Notes: generated by a model not told the origin, from the sequence alone. DNA of 64,000 nucleotides from Diploptera punctata (GCA_030220185.1 JASPKZ010001230.1:62001-126000); one strand, 5' to 3'; shown: positions 21,133 through 32,342, counted from the stretch's first letter. Made by a program: numbers and translations.

Positions 21133-21290
21133 GTTCCTGTTGTGCAATAGCCAGCTGATTTCGCAGTCTTGCCACTTCACTGCGCAATGTCTGGATGTGC
21201 GTGCTTAGATTAGCTGCAGTATCACCATTACTAATTTCTCGAGGAGAAGCAGGATCAGATACCGGTTGATCTAACTTAATCTGTAGCATC
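21133..21290 (-). CDS. CCDC6: CCDC6, coding exon 4
   Basis: The acceptor TTTCTAG joins the exon 3 remainder to make Arg, then MLQIKLDQPVSDPASPREIS, and later HIQTLRSEVARLRNQLAIAQ. Vertebrate CCDC6 has [20 protein letters not shown] and a VERLKKQLRAAQ counterpart. The donor C|GTAAGT ends the exon after one base of the next His codon. The PASPRE site is the conserved linker between coiled-coil stretches. Confidence 0.94.
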
Positions 21291-21434
21291 CTAGAAATCA
21301 CAAAAACTATAATTAATTTCTCTATTAATAAGAAACTTCAAAATGATCAATGTATAATTTCCACAATACTGCAACAATAAAAAATATAAAATTTAGAGCA
21401 ATATAAACTATTATGACTCTATAAACATATTCAC

Positions 21435-21667
21435 CTTTTTTCAGCTTCAAGCTTATCCATTCGTTTCCATAATTTATTCACCAACGCTTCTTGTTCCTGC
21501 TCCAAAGTATTTTCCAATTCTACTTTCTCGCGTCTCAACTGTTCCAAGTTGCTCTGTTTTGCCAAAGTTTCTGCTTCTAGTTTTTCAATTTTACGCATAA
21601 GTTTATTTACTAAACATTCTTGCTCCTGTTCCAAAGTCTGTTCCAACCGGCACTTCTCTTGACGAAG
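21435..21667 (-). CDS. CCDC6: CCDC6, coding exon 3
   Basis: After TTTTTTACAG the exon encodes [60 protein letters not shown] and [17 protein letters not shown]. This is the most conserved coiled-coil core of CCDC6, with its two LEQEQE-VNKL repeats. The donor AAAAAG|GTGAAT leaves phase 2. Length 233 bp; intron 3 is only 144 bp, whereas intron 2 (21668-32043) is 10.4 kb. Confidence 0.95.
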
Positions 21668-21769
21668 CTGTAAAAAATATTTATTTAAAATACATCACCA
21701 AATTCTGCCAAGAGTAATAAGTAAATATCAATAAAACTAAATAATACATGGTCACATGTAGAAATAAAT

Positions 21770-22425
21770 TATATAATGGAAATGGACAGCTAATGACAAA
21801 TGAGGGAAATTTTGAGAAAGTGAATGAATTCAAATACTAAGGAAAAATAATCACAAATAGGAATGAGACACACAAAGGAATTAAACAGGCTCAATTCTGG
21901 AAATGCGCGCTATTAATGCATTACAGAGACTCTTGACGTCCCAACTCCTTTCAAAAAATGTTAAACTGAAAATATATAAACTATTATTCTACCAGTTATA
22001 TTATATGGATGCGAAACATGGACTCTAACTTTAAGGGAGGGAGGGAAGGGAATTATGAATATTTGAGAATAATGTTGTTTGGAAAATTTTTGGAACAAAG
22101 AGAGATGAAGAGACAGGTGAATGGAGAAGACTACATGGTCTTTATAAGAACAGATATAATAAGAACAGTTAAGTCTTGTAGACTGCATTGGGTAAGACAT
22201 GTGGCACGAATGGGAAATGAAAGATGTGCATGGAAGCTTCTTGTAGGAAAACCAGAGAGAAAACACCCAGTTGGAAGACCAAGAATGAGGTGGAATAATA
22301 CCATTAACTATGATTTGAGGGAAGTAGATTATACAGGGAATGATTGGAAAACATTAACTCAGGATAGGGATGTATGGAGATCTTATCTCCGTGTGGACAT
22401 GAACCTACAGGTTCGATAGTGACAG
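21770..22425 (+). mobile_element. Non-LTR retrotransposon, C-terminal ORF tail
   Basis: The plus strand gives FEKVNEFKY, then KNVKLKIYKLLFYQLYYMDA (a decayed YKTIILPV-YG-ETWTL), RLHWVRHVARMGNERCAWKL, LVGKPERKHPVGRPRMRW and DLREVDYTGNDWKTLTQDRD. The end MNLQVR is followed by a stop at 22417. This is the standard region after the reverse transcriptase in a very abundant insect non-LTR family. Several frameshifts. Confidence 0.7.
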
Positions 22426-22734
22426 TTAGTTATGGAAATAATGCACTATGCATGTTATAATGGACTTCAGGTTACGAACAATAAAACCACAGGTTATAAA
22501 CTGTATTGAACGCTACTGATTACATTACATACTATTTTCAGGTATTGTGTTGTTATATGTCCTAGAGCATTCAATTTTTTTATGATTTAACACATTTGGA
22601 TACATTATGAAATTTATCTTAAGTTTTCAGATGCTGCAAGACATTGGAGAAAGTGATTACTGGATGAGGCAACATGAGCAATCTATTCTGATACATCTTC
22701 CCTCCCCCCATGATTCATAGCTCTTTACACTTTC
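22426..22734. other. No gene recognised (CCDC6 intron 2)
   Basis: A/T-rich, no motif seen. Confidence 0.3.
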
Positions 22735-23345
22735 TAATATACACTTTTTTCTTCAAAAAATTGCCTCCAAAATTCAGGTGTGTCTTATACTCAAAATTAA
22801 TATAAAAATGACCAGCGTTTGATTTAAAATTCCTGCCAGTTTTAAAAATGACCATATATTCGATGCCGCAGGAATTATCACTATCAGCCAACATTGGATT
22901 CAACTGGCGGCAGCAGCAGTGCACCGATGTGACGAACATGAGTTGCGGGGATTCACAAGCTGGCTAACACTGTCTCCCTCCTGCCCCATCACAAATCCAG
23001 AACACTGTCTAGTCTATGATGCCAGTGAATTTGACAAATGGATGATGGATGAAATCCAACATGAATTCACGCCAAAGGGAGCTTTAAAACGACATACAAT
23101 CAAACAAGTGTGTCAGTGGATAAAAGTTGTGATCTAGAGTGAAGAAGACATTATTGTTAAATCTTTCAAGTGCAGAGTAAGTAATGCTATCAATGGCAGT
23201 GAAGGCAATCTCATATAAAAAGAGGACAACGATGATAATGACGAAGAAGAAGAAGAAGAAAGTTCAGATGATGATTTTCAGGGATTTTAAAGATCAGAAC
23301 GGTTTTATATACTAATATTTTTTTTAGTCTGGCTTTGCAATCTAA
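22735..23345 (+). mobile_element. pogo/Tigger-like remnant, second copy
   Basis: Same element as 16735-17375. Residues EFDKWMMDEIQHEFTPKGAL and KRHTIKQVCQWIKVVI (22919-23137), then IIVKSF and an acidic stretch, correspond to the end of pogo-family DDE transposases, which often finish with WI-S...IIKSFKKCGIS and D/E runs. Internally deleted. Confidence 0.6.
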
Positions 23346-23458
23346 TAACAAAAACACAAAATTATATTCTACAACAGTAATTTATCCTATCTTTGGTGTT
23401 TTTTTTAATTATAGTACTGGTAGCATCATTTCCCTAACAATCTAGTAATAATTTTATA

Positions 23459-23760
23459 TTCCTACCAGCCTGATCAGTGCTTCTGACTTCAGTTCATGAG
23501 GTCCCAGGTTTGATCCCAGTCAGACCATACCTTTTTTCTTAAAAGGAATATTATTCCTGTGATCCCCCATGGTCTGGAATTTAGGTTTAAGTTTATGTTT
23601 AAGGAATCTCCTGGTGCATCATAATCATTTATCACTTATAACATTGGACTAATGTAACCCTGCCTTCCAGGTTCTCCAACCTCAGAAGTAGGTTACAATT
23701 CTGCCAATACAAGGAGAGAATGGCAGAAATGTCATAAGATAACCTGGTGGCATTTGACAA
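23459..23760 (+). mobile_element. tRNA-headed SINE (family A), full-length type
   Basis: tRNA-like head with a B-box relic GGTTTGATCCCAG, then TTAAAAGGAATATTATTCCTG, GGTCTGGAATTTAGGTTTAA, GTAGGTTACAATTCTGCC and an A-rich end near 23760. The body matches 54535-55027 inverted. Confidence 0.6.
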
Positions 23761-24240
23761 AAAAAAATCCTTAATTTGGTCTCAAAAATCTAACACTTAA
23801 CTTTTTTCACCATTATATGATGCAGAATTATTTAGTAATTATGTGTTATATTGAATGCATTGCTTGATGCATAAACTCATTTAATTCCACGAGGATTTTA
23901 GCTTTTTTTGTAGACATTTAAGTTGATGAAATTGGCTAGGATTTCATAAATTAATTATTACTAGCTCTCAAATGTCTCAAGTGTATAATGAAATGTATAG
24001 CTCTACTTTTCAACTTGTGACTCTGGAAGTTCCTGTATAAGTTTCAATGAAATAAACATACAGTTTTTAAGTTACTGTTTTCTATAATAGATAAATATCT
24101 ATAAAAAAACAGTAAACCTGTTGAATGCCTTCAATCAGTTTCTGAATTAGGTCTTGATTATTTTTTATAGTCTCGATGCCACAACAATTCACAAATGTTT
24201 AACTTCCATATTATGTTTCTTATTCCACACCTGGAGAGTC
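23761..24240. other. CCDC6 intron 2, nothing recognised
   Basis: A/T-rich, no motif. Confidence 0.3.
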
Positions 24241-24297
24241 AATGTCATAGAGCTCACTGCAGTGAGACTCAGGGTCGAATCTATTAGACCGTAAAAG

Positions 24298-24378
24298 ACG
24301 TTCTCTGCTGAGAAAGTTGTATCCTGATACGATTTTGGTTCTCTGCTGAGAAAGTTGTATCCTAATACGATTTTGCTT
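24298..24378. repeat. Two-copy tandem repeat, about 45 bp
   Basis: TTCTCTGCTGAGAAAGTTGT and ATCCTGATACGATTTTG occur twice in a row (ATCCTAATACG in the second copy). Confidence 0.8.
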
Positions 24379-25190
24379 ACTCAGAAATCTGTTCATGCGA
24401 TAATAATTGTTGAAATTCGTAAGCTACCTGACGAGGTAACTTAAGAGAGAAACAAATTGTGAGAATCCCGAAGGGAACTGATGGTAACTGATGTAGTTTG
24501 AAACCTTGCTGCTTTATCCAAGATGTCGGACCTTGAAGACTTCGATCATGTTTTCGCTATATGCGGAGAAGAGGAATTTGATAAGAGTCTACCAAAGAAT
24601 TCAACTGGAAGAACAGGAGAATCGATATAATGCTGTGCGATGCAGACGTCGTTGTATACGGTATTATTTGCGGGACGCAAGCATAAATGCATTCCTCTAG
24701 CAGACAAAAATAACGGAAGTGGTTTTATCGCTGAGAATTCTGGGTAATTTCTTGCCAATATTACGAAAATGACGACTTTCATGCATGACCAGTTAGTGGG
24801 TAGCTAATTTGATCTTTGCACTTGATCACAGTGAGTCAGCTCACCAGTGATTGGAAGTAATTTGAGTAGAGACTAATGTATTTGCATGCAGCCCTCAATG
24901 TTAGTGACAAACTGTCACAGGATACAGAAAATTGATGGAATTCATGAATGACAGATTAGCTACAAATCTGCAGACCATTAAACCATAATAGCCTGTATAG
25001 GCATCTGTGTGGATCGTGTAGGTGTGCTTTACATGATCCTAAATTAAATAGCATGTTAGCATCCCTGTTATTAAGGCAAACTGTCATCTATACCTCATTC
25101 ATATTGATGTCAATCAACCTAAGGATCCAGTTTCCTTCATAAACTAGAATGCAAAGGACGGCAACATTTTTTAGGCCACTAGGCCAATAT
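24379..25190. other. Unclassified; short open frames only
   Basis: An ATG at 24522 opens a 35-codon frame (MSDLEDFDHVFAICGEEEFD...) followed by an overlapping basic frame (RCRRRCIRYYLRDASI). This could be the broken start of a transposon ORF. No family recognised. Confidence 0.25.
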
Positions 25191-25945
25191 CTAAGATTCT
25201 CCTAAGCATACTATCAGAGCTGCAATCAGCAATCCATGCCATTGCAAATGGTAAAAGGTAAAGGTAAAGTGATCCGACTTACAGGTCATAGGAGACCCTT
25301 GGGGTGGTAGGAGGTTAAGGCTCCCACCTTTTCTAGACAATCAGCACTTGATGTCTGCTGGTTGTCAGGACTATGCCTTTACAAGTGTCTGGTACTCATT
25401 TCCATTAGAGGCTGAGTCAACCCCAGAGCCATGGTGCACCAGAATTTTAGGTCAGTTTTAAAAATCCTGACCTCACCAATGAGACTTGAACCCTGGACCT
25501 TCCAGTTTGTAGTGCACTGTCTTAACCACTACACTACAGCATGTCCCCATTGCAAATGGGGAGTCCCCTAAAACAATTAACTTCATGAATGCAGGAGACT
25601 GACCCCACCAGGACTTGAACCCTCAACCTTCCAGTTTGTAGTGCACTGCCTTAACCACTACACTACAGCATGTCCCCATTGCAAATTGGGAGTTCCCTAA
25701 AACAATCTAATTTCATCAATGCAGGAGATTGTAAAACTTATTGAAAAGTACAAACAAAATAATAGTGCAATGGATCATAGGTCAATGTAGCATCATAGAG
25801 AATGACATGCTGATGCCCTTGCAAAAGGGAACTATGATATTGCAAACCATCCTGCAAGGGTTAATTATTTTGCAGTTTTGCATTTAAGACTGCACACAAT
25901 AATGAACTCCAAGAAAGAACATTGGACACATGCAAACTGATACAT
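25190..25945 (+). mobile_element. RNase H-like piece of a retrotransposon, split by SINEs
   Basis: The plus strand reads ELQSAIHAIANG (about 25215), interrupted by SINE sequence, and after 25560 continues ESPKTINFMNAG and later HADALAKGNYDIANHP. These look like the DSQSAIQAI and HADALAK motifs of a non-LTR RNase H domain. Decayed. Confidence 0.4.
25245..25677 (-). mobile_element. tRNA-headed SINE (family C) plus duplicated 3' piece
   Basis: AAAGGTAAAGTGATCCGACT, GGAGGTTAAGGCTCCC and a tRNA-like head at the right (TTGAACCCTGGACCTTCCAG...CTTAACCACTACACTACAGC). CATTGCAAATGG flanks it at about 25240 and 25550 as a target duplication. A second tRNA-head piece (about 25600-25677) with the same flank follows. 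Relatives are at 41520-41820 (plus) and 48245-48560 (minus). Confidence 0.65.
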
Positions 25946-26480
25946 ACCAAAAGGCTGAGGAGTGGATCATGTCAAATCAACAGACCACAACCTGACCACT
26001 TTCAATTTTAACAATGTTTTTAAAAAATTGAAGCTAGTATGACGTTAATTAAATATATTAGATTGAATTTCTATTAAATAGGCCTACTTTTCTGTAACAG
26101 CCATTTCAATTTTGAAAAAAATTCCAATTTAGGTAAACAGCTTACTTTCTAAATTGAAATAATTCATGTGTTGAAGGTAGAGTGTTGTGTTTGGTCTCAT
26201 TTTAAATTATCATGAAACATGCTTTATTTTTAAATATAATAGAAATATTGACCTAAAACAATGTTTCAAGATCATCCACTGTTGTATCTAAACCATCAAT
26301 TTCTCAAAAAAGAACCGTAAAACTTTGAAAAAATTACACGTTAATCATACATATTATAACTAGGGCTAGGATTTTTATGTAATAAAAGGTAAAGTTGTAA
26401 TGCAGATAGTATATATTATTCAACCGTTTGTGTGTGAAACCAAGATGAAAGACAGAAGTCTAACTTCTCATTATATATTT
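25946..26480. other. CCDC6 intron 2, nothing recognised
   Basis: A/T-rich. The segment 26416-26475 recurs at 27430-27485 on the far side of the PLE. Confidence 0.4.
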
Positions 26481-26540
26481 AACTAATAATGAATGGAGAA
26501 CATATTTTAATCGACTCACCTCATACATTTTCAAACTTCT

Positions 26541-26580
26541 TTGATACGGTTTCAGACAATATCATGTCCTTCATCAGTCA
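26541..26580 (-). ncRNA. Hammerhead motif, PLE left end
   Basis: Core CTGATGA (26577-26571), stem II GGACA/TGTCT, GAAA (26553-26550), then CCG and TA. Helix III has lost its second half compared with 27322-27328. Helix I is TGA/TCA. Confidence 0.6.
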
Positions 26581-27290
26581 TGGCGTCCATTGATGAAATT
26601 CCGTGATTGTTGATTTCTTTAGTGACATCACCTCTTGTGCTGCCATCTTTCATTGGGATTATAAACTTTGTAATTAAATTTTTATCCACCGGAATATCGA
26701 AATTCATAGATCGATATTTATTCTTCTGAATGAATATCATTTCCCAAATTGTCAATTCCAACGGTTTATCCAACTGTTTTAAAAGTTTCGCTTCTTTTTC
26801 AATTTTATGATGTTCTAGTAAACTATGTGCAGCAATTGCTGATTTTTCAATTTCACAATTTTTAATATTTCTAAAATGTTCTTTAGTGCTTGTTTCTAAA
26901 TTCCTTTTTGTTTTTCCTATGTATACTTTGCTACAATCATTACAATTAATTTGATAAATTCCAGATTTCTTACTGTCTGGGATGTTGATTTTTTATTGGT
27001 ATTTAAAAGTTTTTCCAGACTAAATTTATTTATTGGTGCCAAAGTAATGTTGTATTTGTCAAATATTTTTTGAAATTTCCCATGTACTATTGGATGGTAA
27101 GTAATTTTCTTGAAATTCTTCTTTTCGTTACTAACCATTTGTAGGATAGAGCATTCTTTAAGTTGTTTTATCTTTCTGAATTTCTTTAATTTGTTAGATA
27201 TAACAAATATAATCCCAACGAAAGATGACAGCACAAGAGGTGATGTCACTAAAGAAATCAACAATCATAGAATTTCATCAATGGACGCCA

Positions 27291-27333
27291 TGACTGATGA
27301 AGGACATGATATTGTCTGAAACCGTCGGTATCA
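27291..27333 (+). ncRNA. Hammerhead motif, PLE right end
   Basis: Helix I TGA/TCA (3 bp), core CTGATGA (27294-27300), stem II GGACA-TGATAT-TGTCT, GAAA (27318-27321), helix III CCGTCGG (2 bp plus a 3-base loop) and GTA at the cut site. All core bases fit the consensus. Confidence 0.7.
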
Positions 27334-27485
27334 AAGAAGTTTGAAAATGTATGAGGTGAGTCGATTAAAATATGTTCTCCATTCATTATTAATGATATAA
27401 CCTCATAATGTTTACTTCCCGATATTAATTTAAATATATTTAACTGTTTGTATGTGAAACCAAAATAAAAGAGAGTCATGAGTCT

Positions 27486-29095
27486 AACTTCTCATACTAC
27501 AATGCAATCTTAACTTTTAGTACATACAATCATAACATACTGAAAATTTCAGGTTGGAACTTTCAAACACTTCTGAATAATAAATTTATCTTGTTCTTGT
27601 CTTTAGTGCATTAAACTTAACATGACATAGGGATAGTTAAGTTTGTGTTGTTTTTTTTTTGTTTGTATACAAATTATACAATGTTACTGTGACCACAATC
27701 TATAAAATACATAGTAAGGTTTCTGGTGAGTATGTGGTATCTCCAAAGAAAAGAGAAGTCATCCCAAGAAAACACAGACACAAATGAAATATTATGATTT
27801 TGTGAAGGAAATAGGCGTAAATTGCATAACTTTTATAATCGACGACCAAATATCGCAAGATCTTAAACACATAACTTAATCTTAAACACAGTTAAGAATG
27901 ATGCAGATCTTCCAATTCTTCCACAAAAACCCTCTACAAGATTAGAAAGTGCATGGATTTTATTTATGAGAAAATTGGGGGGGGGAAACTATATTGTTTG
28001 AGTGGAAAGATATTTTATTTTGATATCATATAGGTACCTACCTCAAATTTTATATTATACTATTTTATGGTACACACAGGGTTGTTTTTTATTTTACGTG
28101 AATGATTATAATTTATAAAACTTAAATTAACACACACATACACACACACATATATATAAAAAATTAAAGAGCTTATTTCCAAAAAAATCTTAATGTTATT
28201 CTTTAGTAACCACAATGATCAAGATTTAGATTTTAGTAACATTTGAAGATAATAATAACTGTGCCATAAATTTATGTAGAAGCTGTACTTATGCAAGAAG
28301 GAGAAGAGGAAAATATATTTCCACCTGTCACTCAGTCTGCGGCATCAAGCAGCAACAGTGTTCCCATTAGAGCAACACTATTTTCTAGACACAAAAAAAA
28401 CTCTATAGTAAGAAGTTAATTCTTGCACTAATTTTAAAGAATTTTTAGATAATTTTGGTTTCAAAATGAAGCTTAGGAACAGCAAAGATGAAAACATAAA
28501 AAAAAAAAATATGCACCAACCAGAAGCAAAACAGGAAAATAATTTATAAAGCACTATTTTTCTATATTACCTGAAGAATGTGGGGGCCATTGGGGTCATG
28601 ACTCAGTTTCAATGTTCTGATGTTAAACAGAATGGAATCATGGTTAGATGTTTTTTCTTCAATAAAGAGACAAAATATAATAATTATTTTATTCTAATAA
28701 AAGTGCTATTTTTCCAAATTATACATAGCAAACAAATTGAAATTTAAGAAAAATCATATCCATACACTAACGAATCTTAAGAAAAAATTATTTAATTGAA
28801 TTGATTGTCAATTGCTGACAATAATCGATACATCATACGTATTTCTCTAAAATGAACAGGGGGAAATTAATACATACAAAACATTAAATAAATAGATGCC
28901 ACTTATTTGTAACATAATCTTGCATATTTTAACTTATCCTCATCTTACCTAATAAAATCAGTTACATAAGTAAACTAATCTAGTGTACACTAACTTGTTC
29001 TCGACTAACCTAGCAAAATCAGTTACATATTTTATTGTACTGTAAACTAATTTGGTGTACACTAACTTGTTATCTTCTTACCTAACATAACCAAT
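27486..29095. other. CCDC6 intron 2; no gene recognised
   Basis: A/T-rich with a short (CA)n tract near 28130. The stretch 28380-28510 resembles the repeat at 30870-31080 in inverse orientation. A diverged two-copy repeat (ATCAGTTACATA, GTGTACACTAACTTGTT) spans 28920-29095. Confidence 0.4.
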
Positions 29096-29099
29096 TATA

Positions 29100-30409
29100 C
29101 GAGGGACATACTGAAAGTCATGAGCAACATTTTTTTAAACAATCATAATATTTATTTTAGACAAACCAAGTACACCATGTTAATCTACAGACCTTTGTGC
29201 TACTTTTCAACATAGTCTCCATTTCTTTGCACACATTTTGTCCAGCGTTCTACAAGCTTGAAAATTCCCTTATGATCGAAGTCCGTTCCAGCTGCTCGAA
29301 GACACTGACGCACTGCTTTACGAATATCCTCCAGCGTCTCATAGCGTTGGCCTCTCATCTGCTCCTTCACAGAACCGAAAAGATGGTAGTCGGAGGGTGC
29401 CAAATCGGGACTATAGGGAGGATGTGGAAGAGTTTCCCACCCAAATGTCCTGATCTTCTCCACGGTGGCACGAGCAGTGTGAGGACACGCGTTATCATGT
29501 TGCAGAATGATCTTCCTTCCAGGGCGTTTATCGTGCAATGCACGACGGAGCTTCACAAGTGTCTGGATATAGCAGGCAGCATTTATGGTTTGTCCAGGTT
29601 CAAGAAATTCAACCAGAATGCAACCTTGCTCATCCCAGAAGACACTGCCCATAACTTTCCCAACAGATTGCACTGTCTTCGCTTTTTTCTTTGATGGCAA
29701 ATTCAAGTGGTGCCATTCCATACTCTGGCGTTTTGTTTCAGGCTCGTAGCGAAACCAGCTTTCGTCACCTGTCACAATACTCATAAAAAAATCATCACCT
29801 TCATTTCGAAATCTCTGAAGAACGTTGTGTGTGATGGTTCTTCTCTGAAGTTTGTGGTCTTCACTCAATAAACGTGGAACCCAACGGGCACTAACTTTTC
29901 GGTAACCTAAGCTGTGAATCATTTCTTGCACTGCACTGTGTCCTACTGCAAATTTTGTAGCAATTTCATTCACTGTGATAAGCCTGTCATCTCTAATGAG
30001 CACATCAACTCTTTCCTTGTTGCAATCCGTGGAGGCAGAGCATGGGCGACTGCTACGAGGCTCATCTTTGATACTCGTGCTCCCATCTTTAAAATGTTTC
30101 ACTCATCTCCTAACACTGCTGGCACCCATGCAGGCATCTCCGTAAGCACATTGAAGTCTTGGGTGAATATCAACAGCAGATTGTTCCTCTTTAACAAGGA
30201 ATTCAATGACAGCACGCTGTCGAAACGAAACATTGATGTCTGCCATTTTGGAAACACTGTGTGTGGTCACATGATAGAAGCTATGACGCCACAAAATGGC
30301 AACGTTGTGGTATAAAGTCTGTAGATTACGAACCTGCAGTTGTTTTTGTTACATTGTTGAATTTTGAATTTTAACAATGGGTTGCTCACGACTTTCAGTA
30401 TGACCCTCA
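29100..30409 (-). mobile_element. mariner element, 1.3 kb, TA target site
   Basis: Terminal inverted repeats CATACTGAAAGT(C)(A/G)TGAGCAAC at both ends (left starts 29100; right ends 30409), each flanked by TA (29098-29099, 30410-30411). The size fits a complete mariner. Confidence 0.9.
29200..30246 (-). pseudogene. mariner transposase, one nonsense codon
   Basis: The start MADINVSFRQRAVIEF is at 30246. The frame runs 348 codons to the stop at 29200 with a single interruption: TGA at 30105-30103, where mariners have the Trp of a WVKHFKDG-type motif. HTH regions come first. Then TGDESWFRYEPE (first catalytic Asp), LQHDNACPH (second Asp) and YSPDLAPSDYHLF (third Asp; DD34D spacing), ending GDYVEK. 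It cuts and pastes at TA sites. Apart from the stop all signature motifs are intact, so the copy is young. Confidence 0.92.
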
Positions 30410-30587
30410 TATATTACATTGCACTGTACTGTAAACTAATCTCACTGCATGGCATTTTAAAATGAATTTACAGTTTTTCTAATTGCACTACTTCACGTTG
30501 TATTCAATCATATGTATTAATCCGCAAAGAAAAAATAATGTTGCGGCGTGATATTGTAAATATTGAAGCAAGAAATTTGATGAAATA
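30410..30587. other. CCDC6 intron 2, nothing recognised
   Basis: Short A/T-rich stretch. Confidence 0.3.
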
Positions 30588-30602
30588 TATAGTAAATTAA
30601 TA

Positions 30603-30847
30603 ATATAGAGAGAAGGTGCACCTGAATATTTCAGTTTTTTGAATTTTTCTCTTTTACTACACTTCAGGATGTGATATCTTTCACATTGTTCCTTGCACAT
30701 TCACATACAGAACTTTCACAAGGTCTTGGAATTTTTTGTTTTCGCACAATTCGTGGTGGAAACCATGGGTCACTAATTTTATGATAATATGTCTCTGGGG
30801 TTGGTCCAGAAGATGTCACATCCTGAAGCGTGGTAAAAGAGAAAATC
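30603..30847. mobile_element. 245-bp insertion with 15-bp target duplication and inverted repeats
   Basis: TATAGTAAATTAATA lies on both sides (30588-30602, 30848-30862). Inside, TTTCTCTTTTACTACACTTC (30645-) pairs with GAAGCGTGGTAAAAGAGAAA (to about 30844). The duplication is too long for common DNA transposons; a retroelement-type insertion such as a PLE is more likely. Class unproven. Confidence 0.65.
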
Positions 30848-30869
30848 TATAGTAAATTAATAGGATGTA

Positions 30870-31080
30870 GATTGGGTAGTGCTTCAAAAAGTATTTTACT
30901 GGTTTGTTTATTGATGGTCCACATTTTTTTTCATGTTTTCATCTTTGATGACCGTAAGCTTAATTTTAAAACCAAAATTATATCAAAATTGAGATGTCCC
31001 ATATAGGACTACTAAACTAGTGAAATTTATATTGTGTAGTGCTTAAAAAAATGTTACTTTGGATAAGGTTAAGAAACGGG
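30870..31080. repeat. Dispersed repeat, first of two diverged copies
   Basis: Shares TTTTCATCTTTGATG, AACCAAAATTATATC and GGATGTCCCATAT-like phrases with 31690-31930. Confidence 0.5.
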
Positions 31081-31099
31081 TGCACACGAATTCTTCTTA

Positions 31100-31660
31100 A
31101 GTTCTACAGAATCACAGTGTGCATGCACGAGTTGCTGTAATGGTTAATGTAGCTTCCAGTAGATGGCTCTGAAGTCAGCATTACCAACTTTGGAAATAAA
31201 ATGCCAAATGCTAAAAAAAAAAGTACAAACTACCCATTTCCTAACCTAACAAAACAATTTACATGCATATTATGTATTCCCAAATGAAAAAAAAAAAATG
31301 GATGTAAACTAACTTCCCATTTCCTAACCTAACAAATCAATTTACATGCATATTATTTAATAAACCATAAACTAATTTTACATATATTAACACTAAATAT
31401 GGTTTGGAATTATTTTCAAACGTTAGTAACTCGGATGTGAGAGCCACCTAGCAGATGTTACATGAAGCATTTCCACGCCTGTAGAACTCGATATACAATA
31501 TTCACGTAATTTAGAAATATTTAAAAATCGTAAGAAATGTTTATAAAATGGTTTCAAAATGTTTAAAATATTACAAAACGTTTTATAAATGGTTGAAAAG
31601 TGTTTAGTGCATCAGTGGCATAAGAATGTTAGATAGAAAATTGTATCTCAAAGTCAACCT
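31100..31660. repeat. Dispersed repeat, copy 2 (see 13075-13560)
   Basis: Same landmarks and order as 13075-13560, with an internal duplication of CTAACTTCCCATTTCCTAAC-like sequence. Confidence 0.6.
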
Positions 31661-31689
31661 CAGCCATTACATTTACCAGTTTCTTTATT

Positions 31690-31930
31690 GGTCTGCAAAT
31701 GTCCCTTCGTATTTTCATCTTTGGTGATCCTAAGTCTCACTTTAAATTAAAATTATATCGAAATTGGGATGTCCCATATATCAAACTAGTGATGTAGTAC
31801 TTAAAAATTAATTAGCCTGTCTTCTAGATGGTCTGCAATTTTTTTTTTTCGTGTTTTCATCTTTAATGTTCCTAACTTAATTTTAAAACCAAAATTAGAC
31901 CGAAATTTGGATGTCCACTTTTTACTTCGC
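31690..31930. repeat. Dispersed repeat, second copy of 30870-31080
   Basis: Two successive partial copies, with GTTTTCATCTTTAATG and GAAATTTGGATGTCCA. Confidence 0.5.
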
Positions 31931-32043
31931 AACCCTTACAAAAATTCTTGACAGAGGCAAACTAAACTTGGAAACTTTTTCCAAAGTACATAGTGCAAAA
32001 ATGTATAACATAGTGAGGACTATTGTAAAAAACAGCCTAGTAC

Positions 32044-32193
32044 CTGATTTAATTTCCTTGACAAATCATTGGTAAGACATTCTTCTTCTTGTTCATAATG
32101 ATGAGCTAAGGTTTCCTTTTCCTTTTTTAAGGCCTGAATTTTTTTGAGCAAAGTGTTGCTGATAAATTCTTCCTCTTGTTCTGCTTTAGCTTG
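32044..32193 (-). CDS. CCDC6: CCDC6, coding exon 2
   Basis: The acceptor TTATTACAG is followed by [40 protein letters not shown] and [10 protein letters not shown], 50 codons in phase 0 at both ends. The vertebrate protein has [20 protein letters not shown] at the same place. The donor CAG|GTACTA opens the 10.4 kb intron 2. Confidence 0.95.
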
Positions 32194-32342
32194 CTGTAAT
32201 AAAATTCAAAATGGCAGTGATTACGTTTTATAAAGATACTAAAAATTCTTCAAGTTATAATTTCTTATTTATAAATACTGACACAAAAGTTCTAAATTAA
32301 TGCTGTAATGATTACAATGACATACAAATTTGTGAATCTTAC

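Larger units (their letters stand above)
26485..27450 (-). mobile_element. Penelope-like element with GIY-YIG endonuclease and hammerhead ends
   Basis: The minus strand encodes KITYHPIVHGKFQKIFDKY (about 27080), a linker, then after a frameshift GIYQINCNDCSKVYIGKTKR (about 26900), ETSTKEHFRNIKNCEIEKSA, LDKPLELTIWEMIFIQKNKY and a C-terminal tail. The GIY and YIG boxes and conserved SA-A-H and E-I-K residues define the PLE endonuclease. The left end is the element's 3' end on the minus strand; the right end (27185-27450) is an inverted copy on the plus strand. Both have hammerhead motifs. Reverse transcriptase is missing apart from its end. Confidence 0.8.

Noticed and set aside
22009..22419. 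A 136-codon plus frame as a host gene
   Set aside because: It is the known tail of a non-LTR retrotransposon with the GRPRMRW motif, and is 5'-truncated.
24506..24782. Small genes at 24506-24700 (plus) and 24546-24782 (minus)
   Set aside because: The frames overlap, no splice sites or family motifs are seen, and they lie in CCDC6 intron 2 among repeats.
30644..30844. Hammerhead motif in the 245-bp insertion
   Set aside because: CCTGAAGCG...GAGAAAATC has part of the look, but no CTGANGA box with a matching stem II could be found.
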